Part shown: in pieces, positions 37,589-46,167 of the stretch | How the letters are laid out: every line of letters starts with the position of its first letter | Numbering within the stretch: position 1 is the stretch's first letter | NCBI GenBank assembly: GCA_000242935.3 | Contig: CP007053.1 | Location: 5,689,001-5,753,000 of the forward strand | Source: Opitutaceae bacterium TAV5 | Lineage (GTDB): Bacteria > Verrucomicrobiota > Verrucomicrobiia > Opitutales > Opitutaceae | Direction of reading: 5' to 3' | DNA: 64,000 nt | The notes under the pieces: model-generated | What the model was told of the DNA's origin: nothing | Databases searched by the model: none | The model's input: only the letters and a program-made list of their open reading frames with translations | Translations under genes and position numbers: made by a program

Positions 37589-37634
37589 GTTGACAGTGTC
37601 CACCATGAGTCGTCGATCAGTTGACTTTGTCAAC
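37589..37634. promoter_or_regulatory. two operator-like palindromes at the MarR start
   Basis: GTTGACTTTGTCAAC (37620-37634) is a perfect 6-bp dyad with a 3-base spacer. GTTGACAGTGTCCAC (37589-37603) matches it with one mismatch in the dyad. They are 31 bases apart centre to centre (three helical turns) and flank the chosen start codon of the MarR gene. This fits autoregulation and divergent control of the methyltransferase. Confidence 0.6.
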
Positions 37635-38105
37635 AAAAAATCCGCCAACGATGGTCTCGAGGTATTCGAGTCCATCCATGCCATCATGCACCTCTTTCGT
37701 GCGGAGCAGTATCGAGCGTTTCGCGACGGTCTCTTCGATCTGACACACATGGAGGGGCGGTTGCTCGGTTTTCTCGCGCGCAACGACGGCGCCACGCTGA
37801 CCGATCTGGTCGCCTATATGGAGCGTGACAAGAGCCAGCTCGCCCGCCTCGTCAAAAGTCTCAAGGAGCACGGTCTCCTCACGGGAAAGGACGACGAAAA
37901 GGACCGACGCAGCGTGCGGCTGCAACTGACCGCCGAGGGCCACGCCGTCCACGAGTCGTTGCGGCGCCGGGTGGCCCAGCTCATCGGGCTGGCCGTCAAG
38001 GGACTGAACGCGGCCGAACGTCGCCAGCTCATTGCTCTGCTGCACCGCGTCCGGACCAATCTCGGATCCGATTCGGACACCCCCAGGCCCGCGGCATCCG
38101 CCTAG
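37605..38105 (+). CDS. MarR family transcriptional regulator
   Basis: A 166-residue winged-helix dimer-type regulator. The DNA-binding region is HMEGRLLGFLARNDGATLTD, then YMERDKSQLARLVKSLKEHG (recognition helix) and the wing DEKDRRSVRLQLTAEG, typical of MarR (D-x-R-D/S-x-R). Such proteins repress neighbouring genes and release DNA on binding small phenolic or related ligands. Two palindromes overlap its 5' end; one lies inside the first ten codons, so the real start could be further downstream. Confidence 0.9.
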   Translation: MSRRSVDFVNKKSANDGLEVFESIHAIMHLFRAEQYRAFRDGLFDLTHMEGRLLGFLARNDGATLTDLVAYMERDKSQLARLVKSLKEHGLLTGKDDEKDRRSVRLQLTAEGHAVHESLRRRVAQLIGLAVKGLNAAERRQLIALLHRVRTNLGSDSDTPRPAASA

Positions 38106-38224
38106 GCCCCCTCTCCTGCGCCTCGAGGGGAACGCTGGCAGGAATGCGGTGCTTCGCGGTTTTCGTGCTCCTCATCCGGCCTCTCTTTTGTTCTCGTTCC
38201 GGATTCCTCTTTTCCAATTCCGTC

Positions 38225-39028
38225 ATGACAACTCCCGCGGACAGTTTCCCGCTCTGGACCGATGGCGCTCCCGGCGCACTCGGCTCGGCGCCACACGATA
38301 TTCCGACGCTCACGCGTTATCCCGCCGCGAAGCCGAATGGCGCGACGATCCTCATTCTGCCCGGCGGCGGCTATGGCAACCTCGCGGCGCACGAAGGCGA
38401 GGGCTATGTCTCCTGGTTTACGGATCGCGGGGTGACTGCGTTCGTGCTGGCCTACCGGCTTGGTTCCCGCGGCTACCGGCACCCGGTCATGTTGCAGGAC
38501 GTGGCGCGGGCGCTGCGCTGGACGCGCCATCTGGCGCGAGCGGAGGGGCGCGATCCGTCGCGGATCGCCATCATCGGCTGCTCGGCGGGCGGGCATCTCG
38601 CTTCGACGTTGCTCACGCATTTCGATGCGGGGCAGGCCGGCGCAACCGATGAGGTGGAGCGCGAGAGTTCGCGGCCTGACCTGGGCATCCTGTGCTATCC
38701 CGTCATCTCGTTCGGCACCTATGCGGCGCACACCGGCTCGATGAAAAACCTCCTCGGCGAAAATCCGCCCGCGGACCTCGTCTGGTCACTCTCCAACGAA
38801 GTGCAGGTGACGCCGCAAACCCCGCCGACCTTTTTGTGGCATACGGCCAACGATCCGGTGGTGCCGGTGGAAAACTCGTTCATGTTTGCGGGCGCGCTGC
38901 GACGGGCGGGCGTGCCGTTCGCGCTCCACGTTTTCGAAAATGGCCCGCACGGGCTCGGCATGCGGCCGGAAGCGCCGCCGTGGACGGATTGCCTCGACTT
39001 CTGGCTGCGCGAGCGCCGGTTTTTTTAA
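38225..39028 (+). CDS. alpha/beta hydrolase, acetyl-esterase-like
   Basis: The catalytic triad is visible: nucleophile Ser in GCSAGGHLAS, Asp in HTANDPVVPVENS and His in ENGPHGLG. The oxyanion-hole region is LPGGGYGNLAAHEGEG. These are the features of BD-FAE/pectin-acetylesterase-like carbohydrate esterases. The ATG giving MTTPADSF (267 residues) is chosen; an upstream ATG at 38144 would add a hydrophobic 27-residue leader that could be a signal peptide, so export is possible. It lies downstream of the MarR gene on the same strand, 119 bases away. It probably deacetylates plant-type glycans. Confidence 0.85.
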   Translation: MTTPADSFPLWTDGAPGALGSAPHDIPTLTRYPAAKPNGATILILPGGGYGNLAAHEGEGYVSWFTDRGVTAFVLAYRLGSRGYRHPVMLQDVARALRWTRHLARAEGRDPSRIAIIGCSAGGHLASTLLTHFDAGQAGATDEVERESSRPDLGILCYPVISFGTYAAHTGSMKNLLGENPPADLVWSLSNEVQVTPQTPPTFLWHTANDPVVPVENSFMFAGALRRAGVPFALHVFENGPHGLGMRPEAPPWTDCLDFWLRERRFF

Positions 39029-39029
39029 A

Positions 39030-39160
39030 AAATTGCAGCCGTACAGGATCCTGAAAACAGAACCACGGATATCACGGATGCACACGGATAAGAAGGAAGC
39101 GGCAAGGCATGGTTTGAATCCGTGATAATCCGTGAAATCCGTGGTTAAAAAACGGCTACA
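39030..39160. repeat. imperfect inverted repeat, ACCACGGATTTCACGGAT family
   Basis: The left arm holds AACCACGGATATCACGGATG and CACACGGATA; the right arm has AATCCGTGATAATCCGTGAA followed by ATCCGTGGTTAAAAAACGG. Outside these, GCAGCCGTA and CGGCTACAGC extend the symmetry. It occupies most of the gap between the esterase and oxidoreductase genes, which converge here. Confidence 0.82.
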
Positions 39161-39192
39161 GCTTTATTTGAACCGCTCTGGCGAAGCGTGAT

Positions 39193-40347
39193 TCAGCCGA
39201 GTTTCGGCACGTCGATCCACTTGCGATCGGCCCAGGACTGGAGGCCGAGTTCGGCGAGTTGCACGCCCTTGGCGCCTTGCAGCAGGTTCCAGGGGAACGG
39301 GTCGCCCTTGACGACGTGCTTCAGGAACAGCTCCCATTGCACCTTGAAGGCGTTGTCATAGGTGTCGTTGGAGGGGACGCGCGTCCAGCCGTCCTTGTAG
39401 TCGACCGGGCTGTCGATGTCGGGATTCCAGACGCAGCGCGGCGTGGCGGCCAGCGCCTGGGCCTTGCAGTCGCGGAGGCCGGCGACGGCGGAGCCGTGGG
39501 TGCCGTCCACCTGGAGGGTGAGCAGGTCGTCGCGGTTGACGCGCACGGCCCACGAGGAGTTGAAGTGGCAGATGACCCCGTTCTCGAGTTCGAAGGTCGC
39601 GTAGGCGGAGTCGTCGGCGGTGCACTTGTACTTCTTGCCGGCTTCGTCCCAGCGATGCGGGATGTGCGTGGCCCCGAGGCAGGACAGGCTCTTGATCTCG
39701 CCGAAGAGGTTCTGGATGACGTACTGCCAGTGGCAGAGCATGTCCACGATGATGCCGCCGTCCTCTTCCTTGCGGTAGTTCCACGAGGGGCGTTGCAGCT
39801 TTTCGTATTCGCCGGTGAAAACCCAGTAGCCGAACTCGCCGCGCACGGAGAGAATTTTTCCGAAAAAGCCGGTGTCGATGAGGTACTTCAGCTTCACGAG
39901 GCCGGGCAGCCAGAGCTTGTCCTGGACGACGCCATTCTTGAGGCCGGCGGCGGTGACTTCCTTGTAGAGCGCGAGGGCCTCCTTCGAGGTCGTGGCGGTG
40001 GGTTTTTCGCAGTAGATGTGTTTCTTCGCGGCGATGGCCTTGCGGACGCCGGCCGGGCGCTGGCCGGTGAGGGTGGAGTCGAAGTAGACCTGGTTTTCCG
40101 GATCGGCGAGCGCCTTGTCGAGGTCGGTCGTGATGCGCTCTTCGGGCAGACCGGCGCGCAGGGCGAGGGCGGCGAGTTTGGAGGCGCTGCGACCGACGAG
40201 GATCGGATCGGGCATGATGATCTCGCCGTCGGAGAGCTTTACGCCCCCCTGGTCGATGATGGCCTTGATCGAGCGGAGCAAGTGCTGGTTGGTGCCCATG
40301 CGTCCGGTGACGCCGTTCATGATGATGCCTACTTTGTGCGTGGTCAT
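39193..40347 (-). CDS. Gfo/Idh/MocA family oxidoreductase
   Basis: An NAD(P)-dependent oxidoreductase of 384 residues. The N-terminal Rossmann domain (KVGIIMNGVTGRMGTNQHL) is followed by the hallmark HIYCEKPTA, then the C-terminal alpha/beta domain with GGIIVDMLCHWQYV. Relatives oxidise sugars or sugar acids, or act in inositol or uronate catabolism. The ATG at 40347 is used, since the longer frame runs into the divergent regulator's leader. An AraC-type regulator is transcribed divergently 248 bases away and is the likely controller. Confidence 0.9.
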   Translation of the reverse strand: MTTHKVGIIMNGVTGRMGTNQHLLRSIKAIIDQGGVKLSDGEIIMPDPILVGRSASKLAALALRAGLPEERITTDLDKALADPENQVYFDSTLTGQRPAGVRKAIAAKKHIYCEKPTATTSKEALALYKEVTAAGLKNGVVQDKLWLPGLVKLKYLIDTGFFGKILSVRGEFGYWVFTGEYEKLQRPSWNYRKEEDGGIIVDMLCHWQYVIQNLFGEIKSLSCLGATHIPHRWDEAGKKYKCTADDSAYATFELENGVICHFNSSWAVRVNRDDLLTLQVDGTHGSAVAGLRDCKAQALAATPRCVWNPDIDSPVDYKDGWTRVPSNDTYDNAFKVQWELFLKHVVKGDPFPWNLLQGAKGVQLAELGLQSWADRKWIDVPKLG

Positions 40348-40595
40348 ATGGTGGAAGGAGGAGGTGATGAGATGCCGGGGGATCGAAACTGGAACCGGCG
40401 GACAGCGTAGCGAAAACGGCGGCTTGCAGTTAGAACGTTTCCGATTCACCCTAGCACAAAACCGACTGCCGGCCCCGGCCGGAGAAGTTGGAAGTTGGTA
40501 TTTTGAAATTGGCTGCGAATGTGGATCTCCTTCCGGTTGTATCCTCGCGACCTGTCCGCTGAATCTCGTCAACCCGCCAAACCCTCCCGTTTCCC

Positions 40596-41372
40596 ATGCT
40601 CGGCTGGAGTCCCATCCTCATCCAGAAAATCGAAATCCAGGCACTCGGTTTCGTGTTGCGCAAATTGCAGCTCAACCGGCACCGCGAGGCGGAGGTGGCG
40701 GAGCATTCGCATCCGTTCACGCAACTGATCCTCTACCTGTCGGGCGAGGGCGGGCAGCTCGTGCGCGGGCGGCGTTACGAGGCGCGCGCGGGCGACCTGT
40801 TCGTGATCCCGCCGGAGGTGCCGCACGGGTTCGCGCTGACGGGCAACAGCCGTCCGCTCAATCTCGTGCTCGACTACGAGACGCTGCGTCCGGCCAGCCG
40901 GGTGGTGCACCGGCGGCTGCCACAACAATCGCTCAACGAACTGCACGGGTTGCTGGCCCGCGTGCCGACCAAGGGGCGGCCGACGCTCTCCGACTACCCG
41001 GCGATCATCGCGGTGATCGCGCGGCTGCTGGAGCCGGCGCGTCACCAGCAGCCGGAGGCGCCGCCCACGAGCGAGCCGCTGGTGGACCGGGTGCGCGCCG
41101 AATTGCGTGAAGCGCCCTCGCTCGGCGAGGTGGCGCGGCGGGCGGGCTATGTGCGCGACGCGCTGAGCCGGAAGCTGAAGCGCGAGCATGGCCTCGGCCT
41201 GCGCGCGATGCGCGACCAGGAACGGTTGCAGGCGGCGCAGGAAGCCTTGCGCGTGGTCGGGATGAGCATCGCGGGCGCGGCGACGCGGGCGGGGTTCGAG
41301 GACCCGAACTATTTCGCACGCTGGTTCCGGAAGCAGACAGGACAATCCCCGAGCGTCTGGCGGCGGATGTGA
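40596..41372 (+). CDS. AraC family transcriptional regulator
   Basis: A 258-residue regulator with an N-terminal cupin sugar-sensing domain (HSHPFTQLILYLSGEG and AGDLFVIPPEVPHGF). The C-terminal double helix-turn-helix has SLGEVARRAGYVRDALSRKL and SIAGAATRAGFEDPNYFARW, the latter matching the AraC signature. It probably senses a sugar derivative and controls the divergent oxidoreductase. No operator could be read with confidence in the intergenic space. Confidence 0.92.
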   Translation: MLGWSPILIQKIEIQALGFVLRKLQLNRHREAEVAEHSHPFTQLILYLSGEGGQLVRGRRYEARAGDLFVIPPEVPHGFALTGNSRPLNLVLDYETLRPASRVVHRRLPQQSLNELHGLLARVPTKGRPTLSDYPAIIAVIARLLEPARHQQPEAPPTSEPLVDRVRAELREAPSLGEVARRAGYVRDALSRKLKREHGLGLRAMRDQERLQAAQEALRVVGMSIAGAATRAGFEDPNYFARWFRKQTGQSPSVWRRM

Positions 41373-41439
41373 GCGTGAGCGCGCTGGCGTGACACGGGGG
41401 ACCTGGATTGGCTGCACCAAAACCGATCCGAGCCATTTT

Positions 41440-41501
41440 ACCGCGAAGGACGCGAAGGATGCGAAGAACAATAAAAAGCCCGATCTCTTCGCGCCCTTCG
41501 C
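41440..41501. repeat. short inverted repeat, CCGCGAAGGATGCGAAG family
   Basis: TACCGCGAAGGACGCGAAGG, then ATGCGAAGA, is followed after ~16 bases by TCTTCGCGCCCTTCGC, an inverse of the arm. It is a second, shorter member of the family seen at 20454-20620. It lies in a 583-base interval (41373-41955) with no convincing gene. Confidence 0.72.
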
Positions 41502-41576
41502 AAGGCTACCCTGAGAAATCGTGCACAAAAGCGCATGATTGCCCTCGGTGCGGATGCGTTCCGGATTCAAACCGGG

Positions 41577-41690
41577 ATGGCCACAAAAAACACAAAATTC
41601 CCATCTGCCCGACGGGAATCTCCCGCGCGCTTATAAGCGCGATGGAGGATTTCATGCGCAGTGTGTCTTTTCGTGTTTTTCGTGGCCATT
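41577..41690. repeat. imperfect inverted repeat, GGCCACAAAAAACACAAAA family
   Basis: ATGGCCACAAAAAACACAAA (41577) is inverted as TTTTCGTGTTTTTCGTGGCC near 41667-41688. The ~70 bases between contain a second small dyad, GCGCGCTTATAAGCGCG. No open frame here resembles a protein. It is another word-like intergenic palindrome, of different sequence from its neighbour 75 bases away. Confidence 0.72.
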
Positions 41691-41955
41691 CTTTCTGTCC
41701 CTTCGATTGCGGCTCTGCCGCCCAAGGTCCTTCGTGGTAAAAAAATCCGGACGGGGGAAGGGAGGCCAGGCGGCACCGGTCTGCTGAAACAGGCCGGTGG
41801 GATCGCCCGGGATTTGCAAAAATACGGAAGACATTGCATCTGCCCGGTTTTCTCGTAAATCGCCGGATCAGAAATCTACCACACCTGTTGCCTGCCGGGC
41901 GCCGGAGCGGCTGTGCGCTTCGTCGTATTGTCCGGCCGGGACGGCTCCTCCCGTC

Positions 41956-42942
41956 ATGAATCTCGAAACCGACTCACCCTTTCCCGATCCCGGGAGACTG
42001 TTTTATCTCGGCATCCGGCGCCCGCTCGAGCTGATCCGCCAGTCGATCCGCGAGGGAGGGCCGATCCAGCAGTGGATCACGCGGCGGGGGCGGCGGGCGA
42101 TGCAGCGCGCGGCGGCGGAAATGGAGCCTCTCCCCGTGCGGGCTCCGGAGGGAGACGAACCGGCGATCGCCATGCTGACGGGGGCGGGGTTTTATGCGCA
42201 GACGATTTTTTGCCTGCACTCGCTGTTGCGGCAGGCGGGAACGGAGCGGCTTCCGGTCTGTATCGTCGATGACGGTTCGCTCGGCGACTATACGGCAGTG
42301 GTGTCCTCGCGTTTTCCCGGGGTCAGGATTTTTTCGCCGCCGGAGATTCGTCGTGATCTGGAGCGCCGTTTTCCGTCTGGCGAGTTCCCGGCGCTGCGCG
42401 GGCACCGGAGGGTCTACAAACACCTGCGGAAGCTCGTGGACGTGCATGCCGTGCGGCCCGGCTGGAACCTGGTGCTCGATTCTGACATGCTGTTTTTCCG
42501 GAAACCGGAGACGGTGCTGCACTGGCTGGAGGCACCCTCGCGTCCGCTGGTGTTGACCGATCCGGCGGACGAGTACGGTTATCCGCGCGAGGTGCTCGAC
42601 GAACTGGCCGGGGCCGAGCTCCCGCTCCGGATCAACGTCGGCATCATGGGGTTCAACTCGAACCGGGTGCCATGGAGCGCGGTGGAGACCTGGGCGTCGT
42701 CGCTTTTGCTGCGGCACGGGTCGAGCCCGCGCCTGACGCAGGCGCTCGTGACGATGTTGCTCGCCCACCGGCAGCCGGTGCAACTCGAGGCGGAGGATTA
42801 CGTGGTGCGCCCGGAGCTGCCGGAGGCGAAAGCCTGCGCGGCGACGTTGCACCATTACGTGGAAGGGTCGCGGGCAATGTACTTCCGGCACAACTGGAAG
42901 CCGTTCACCGGAGGCGGAAGGGGTGATGGAGTGATGGCGTGA
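41956..42942 (+). CDS. glycosyltransferase-like protein (GT-A type)
   Basis: A 328-residue cytoplasmic protein with no signal peptide. It shows AIAMLTGAGFYAQTIFCLHSLL as the nucleotide-sugar-binding start of a GT-A fold, VCIVDDGSLGD, and a DxD-type metal motif in NLVLDSDMLFF, with LRINVGIMGFNS in the acceptor half. This matches GT8-like or DUF-type glycosyltransferases; the sugar is unknown. The ATG giving MNLETDSPF is preferred to a long upstream extension that would run into the palindrome. It is alone on its strand, converging with prfC. Confidence 0.78.
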   Translation: MNLETDSPFPDPGRLFYLGIRRPLELIRQSIREGGPIQQWITRRGRRAMQRAAAEMEPLPVRAPEGDEPAIAMLTGAGFYAQTIFCLHSLLRQAGTERLPVCIVDDGSLGDYTAVVSSRFPGVRIFSPPEIRRDLERRFPSGEFPALRGHRRVYKHLRKLVDVHAVRPGWNLVLDSDMLFFRKPETVLHWLEAPSRPLVLTDPADEYGYPREVLDELAGAELPLRINVGIMGFNSNRVPWSAVETWASSLLLRHGSSPRLTQALVTMLLAHRQPVQLEAEDYVVRPELPEAKACAATLHHYVEGSRAMYFRHNWKPFTGGGRGDGVMA

Positions 42943-42982
42943 CGGCACGGCGTGGCATCGCGCGGGCTTTCAGCCGCTTCGT

Positions 42983-43112
42983 GGGAGCGGCGGCATGGCA
43001 AGCTGTCGGCCTTCGGCCTCGGTACCTGCCGCTGTGACGAGGCGCAACACGCCTCGCCTCCGAACCGTGCGACGCTGCGCGTCGTCCAGCGGTCTGGAGA
43101 CCGCCGCTCCCA
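42983..43112. repeat. hairpin repeat, GGAGCGGCGGCATGGC sub-family
   Basis: Begins GGAGCGGCGGCATGGCAAGC and ends GGAGACCGCCGCTCCC. A 61-base stretch from 42985 is identical, but for one base, to 53754-53814. Internal palindromes include GGCCTTCGGCC and GAGGCG/CGCCTC. It lies about 40 bases after the glycosyltransferase stop. Confidence 0.82.
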
Positions 43113-43151
43113 TGTGGCAGGAGCTTTCCCGTCCGTGTTTCGACGGCGCGG

Positions 43152-44792
43152 CTACGCTGGCCACGTCTGTTCGATCGGGAGCTCGTGAAGGATCAGTTCC
43201 GGGTTTTTCTCTACGAAATAGTGCATGCTCCATTCGTTGGGGAAGAGGACGATGGGGTGCCCGAACTTGTCGGCGCCGAAGCTCACGCCGCTGGCCACGA
43301 CGATGGCGTTGGGATTTTCCAGCGCCGGATGCGGCTCGACCCAGCGCATGAGCGTCCAGGGAGCGGTTTCGAGGCGGGAGTCGGCGTTGTATTCACTTTT
43401 CAGGCGATATTGCACGACCTCGAACTGGAGCGGACCGACCGCCGCGAGAAGCGTGGCTCCGGGGGGAGCGTTGCGCGGCTGGAACGACTGGACGACGCCC
43501 TCCTGGAGGAGCTGTTCGAGGCCGGCGCGGTATTTCTTGGCGTCGGCCGAGACGGGATTGGAGATGTACGCGAACACCTCGGAGGGGAAGCGGGGGATTT
43601 CGTCGTAAAAAATGCTGCGATCCTCGGTGAGGGTGTCGCCGATGCCGAATTCGCTGTGGCCGACGAGGCCGATGACGTCGCCCGGCCAGGCTTCGTCCAC
43701 GGTCTCGCGTTCCTGGCCGAAGAGCTTGTGCGAGGAGGAGAGGCGCACGCTTTTGCCGGTGCGCTGGTGGGTGACGACCATGTCGCGGGTGAACTTGCCG
43801 GAGCATACGCGGATGAAGGCGATGCGGTCGCGGTGCTTCGGGTCCATGTTGGCCTGGATCTTGAAGACGAAGCCGGAAAATTTTTCGCAGGTGACGGGCA
43901 CTTCGCGCGCCTCGGTCGGCGCCGGTAATCCGGGAACGGATACGCTGACGGAGCGCCGCGTGGTGGGCGGGATGGAGTTTTTCAAAAACCCTTCGAGCAG
44001 GAGCTGCACGCCGAAGTTGTTGATCGCGGAGCCGAAGAAGACGGGGGTCTGTTTGCCGGCGTGAATGGCGGCGAGGTCGAATTCGGCGCTGGCGCCGTCG
44101 AGCATCTCGATCTGTTCGGCAACTTCACCGTACGTGTAGTCGTCGAGCTTGCTGCGCACGGCGGGGTCGTCGAGGCCGGTGACGTTGACGGGGGCCTGGT
44201 ACGCGCCGCCGGGGACGCGTTCGAAGAGGTGGACTTGTTTGCTGCGGCGATCGAAGACGCCGCGGAAGGACGGACCGTTGCCGAGCGGCCAGGTGAGCGG
44301 GCAGGGGGCGAGGCCGAGGACGCGCTCGAGTTCGTCGATGAGCTCGAGCGGGTTGATCGTGGGGCGGTCGCACTTGTTCATGAAGGTCATGATGGGCACG
44401 CCGCGGCGGCGGCAGACCTCGAAGAGCTTGCGCGTCTGCGGCTCGATGCCCTTGGCGGCGTCGATGACCATGAGGGCGGCGTCCACGGCGGTGAGCACGC
44501 GGTAGGTGTCTTCGGAAAAGTCCTTGTGGCCGGGGGTGTCGAGGAGGTTGACGGCGTAGCCCTGGTAGTCGAACTGGAGGACAGTGGAGGAGACGGAGAT
44601 GCCGCGCTGCTTTTCGAGTTCCATCCAGTCGGAGGTGGTGGCGCGCTGGTTCTTGCGGGCGGTGACGGTGCCGGCGAGGTGGATGGCGTTTCCGTAGAGA
44701 AGGAATTTTTCCGTGATGGTGGTCTTGCCGGCATCGGGATGCGAAATGATGGCGAACGTGCGGCGGCGGGCGATTTCCTGGGCGGGAGACAT
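43152..44792 (-). CDS. prfC: peptide chain release factor 3
   Basis: A translational GTPase that recycles RF1/RF2 from the ribosome. G1 motif SHPDAGKTTITEKFL (residues ~17-31), DTPGHKDFSEDTYR (G3), MNKCDRP (G4) and the switch RGISVSSTVLQF are present. The remaining ~300 residues follow the RF3-specific domain order (YDEIPRFPSEVFAYI near 430). Length is 546 residues, normal for RF3 and shorter than EF-G. The ATG giving MSPAQEIARRRTF is used, since the longer frame is not conserved in type. It runs opposite to the LacI gene; the two start codons are 234 bases apart. Confidence 0.96.
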   Translation of the reverse strand: MSPAQEIARRRTFAIISHPDAGKTTITEKFLLYGNAIHLAGTVTARKNQRATTSDWMELEKQRGISVSSTVLQFDYQGYAVNLLDTPGHKDFSEDTYRVLTAVDAALMVIDAAKGIEPQTRKLFEVCRRRGVPIMTFMNKCDRPTINPLELIDELERVLGLAPCPLTWPLGNGPSFRGVFDRRSKQVHLFERVPGGAYQAPVNVTGLDDPAVRSKLDDYTYGEVAEQIEMLDGASAEFDLAAIHAGKQTPVFFGSAINNFGVQLLLEGFLKNSIPPTTRRSVSVSVPGLPAPTEAREVPVTCEKFSGFVFKIQANMDPKHRDRIAFIRVCSGKFTRDMVVTHQRTGKSVRLSSSHKLFGQERETVDEAWPGDVIGLVGHSEFGIGDTLTEDRSIFYDEIPRFPSEVFAYISNPVSADAKKYRAGLEQLLQEGVVQSFQPRNAPPGATLLAAVGPLQFEVVQYRLKSEYNADSRLETAPWTLMRWVEPHPALENPNAIVVASGVSFGADKFGHPIVLFPNEWSMHYFVEKNPELILHELPIEQTWPA

Positions 44793-45014
44793 GGCGGGAA
44801 TGCGGGATGGCGAATGCGGCGTGATGCGCGGAAGGAGATGCGAAACGAAAAGCCGCCAACGCAACAGGTCGGGGCAGGGGAGGGGAAGTTTTATTTGTCG
44901 GGGCAAGCGGGCGACGGGCGGCGCAGGGCCTCGGAAGAAGGCATGCCACCGGATTGGCCGGAGAACAAAAATTTGTCGGGAAACGATCTTGACGAATTTA
45001 TCAGAGCCTGATTT

Positions 45015-45026
45015 TGAATCGTTTCA
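45015..45026. promoter_or_regulatory. LacI-type operator abutting the start codon
   Basis: TGAATCGTTTCA is a near-perfect LacI/CcpA-type palindrome (consensus form TGAAACGTTTCA). It ends at the base before the ATG of the LacI-family gene. It suggests autorepression by the encoded regulator and may also serve genes downstream. Confidence 0.6.
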
Positions 45027-46103
45027 ATGAAATCAACACCTCGTTCAACGATCACTGTTCAGGACGTCGCCCGCAATGCCGGCGTATCGGTGGGTACGGT
45101 GAGTCGGGTGCTGAACGGCGCGACGAACATCGCCCCGGAAAATCTCAAGAAGGTACAGGTCGCTATCGAGGAGCTCGGTTACCAGAAAAACCACTCCGCC
45201 GGTCTCCTCGCCTCGCGCCGCGTCGGCTCGGTCTCGCGCACAGGGAATATCGGGATGGTTTATACCGAGGCAGGTCCTTCGTGGAACAATCATCCACTTG
45301 TCGCCGCCTACACGTTGGGGGTGGAGCAGGCGTGTCAGGAAAAAGGCTTTCACTCGTTGATCGAGTTGTCAGGCGACGACAAGACCATGCCGCGTTGTGT
45401 CCGCGAGCGCAAAGTTGACGGCCTACTCATTCGTTGTACGCGTGCCGATCCCGAATTTCTGAAAACAGAGCGGCTTGACATTCCGGTTGTCTTCGTCGGC
45501 CTCAACAATCCTGCCGTCCATTTTCCGCAAGTTGCGCCAGACAATCAGGGTGCTGGCTGGATGATGGCTGACTACCTCTGGCAAAAAGGCCATCGCCGTA
45601 TTGCCTTCCTCTGCACGGACGCATTGCACCCTTTTTTTATCGCACGTCTCCACGGCTATGAGAGCTACCTGCGGCAGAGGCAGGCATTTGTGCCCGGCTT
45701 GGTGACAATGAATGTGTTGCATCGGCCAGGTGATCGTACCCGGCCGGAATCGGTGCCGCCGAATATGGTTTCACTGCTCGATCCACTCCTCGCCCTTCCT
45801 ACCGAGCAACGCCCCACCGCCATCCTCACCGCTAATGACTGGATGGCGCGCGGCCTCTACGACGCCCTCGCCGCGCGCGGCCTGACTGTGCCTGCCGACA
45901 TGGCAGTGGCGGGGTTCGACAACATGGAGCCGCTCTGTGAGGCGATGATTCCTCCGTTAACGAGCTTCGACCTCGACTTCACCGCCGTGGCTCGCGCCGC
46001 CGCGATGGAGCTTTTCGACATGATCACTGTTCCTTCTGCACGTCGCGACCCCGCCGTCCACCTCGTGCGCGGGCGACTGGTCGAACGAGCGTCGGTTCGC
46101 TGA
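45027..46103 (+). CDS. LacI family transcriptional regulator
   Basis: A 358-residue regulator. The N-terminal helix-turn-helix is ITVQDVARNAGVSVGTVSRV followed by the hinge LGYQKNHSAGLLASRR. The periplasmic-binding-protein-like ligand domain includes RRIAFLCTDALHPFF and PTAILTANDWMARGLYDAL. It likely senses a sugar released by the polysaccharide-degrading genes downstream (PEP-CTERM protein, pseudopilin, toroid protein, beta-propeller glycosidase). A matching operator lies at its own start. Confidence 0.94.
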   Translation: MKSTPRSTITVQDVARNAGVSVGTVSRVLNGATNIAPENLKKVQVAIEELGYQKNHSAGLLASRRVGSVSRTGNIGMVYTEAGPSWNNHPLVAAYTLGVEQACQEKGFHSLIELSGDDKTMPRCVRERKVDGLLIRCTRADPEFLKTERLDIPVVFVGLNNPAVHFPQVAPDNQGAGWMMADYLWQKGHRRIAFLCTDALHPFFIARLHGYESYLRQRQAFVPGLVTMNVLHRPGDRTRPESVPPNMVSLLDPLLALPTEQRPTAILTANDWMARGLYDALAARGLTVPADMAVAGFDNMEPLCEAMIPPLTSFDLDFTAVARAAAMELFDMITVPSARRDPAVHLVRGRLVERASVR

Positions 46104-46167
46104 TGCTTTTTGTACGAGTCACCGGCTTTCCGATTGATCCAACAACCCAATAAACCCAACACCCAAA

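Noticed and set aside
41797-41955. Upstream extension of the glycosyltransferase
   Set aside because: The extension has no fold-like pattern and would begin in intergenic repeat DNA.
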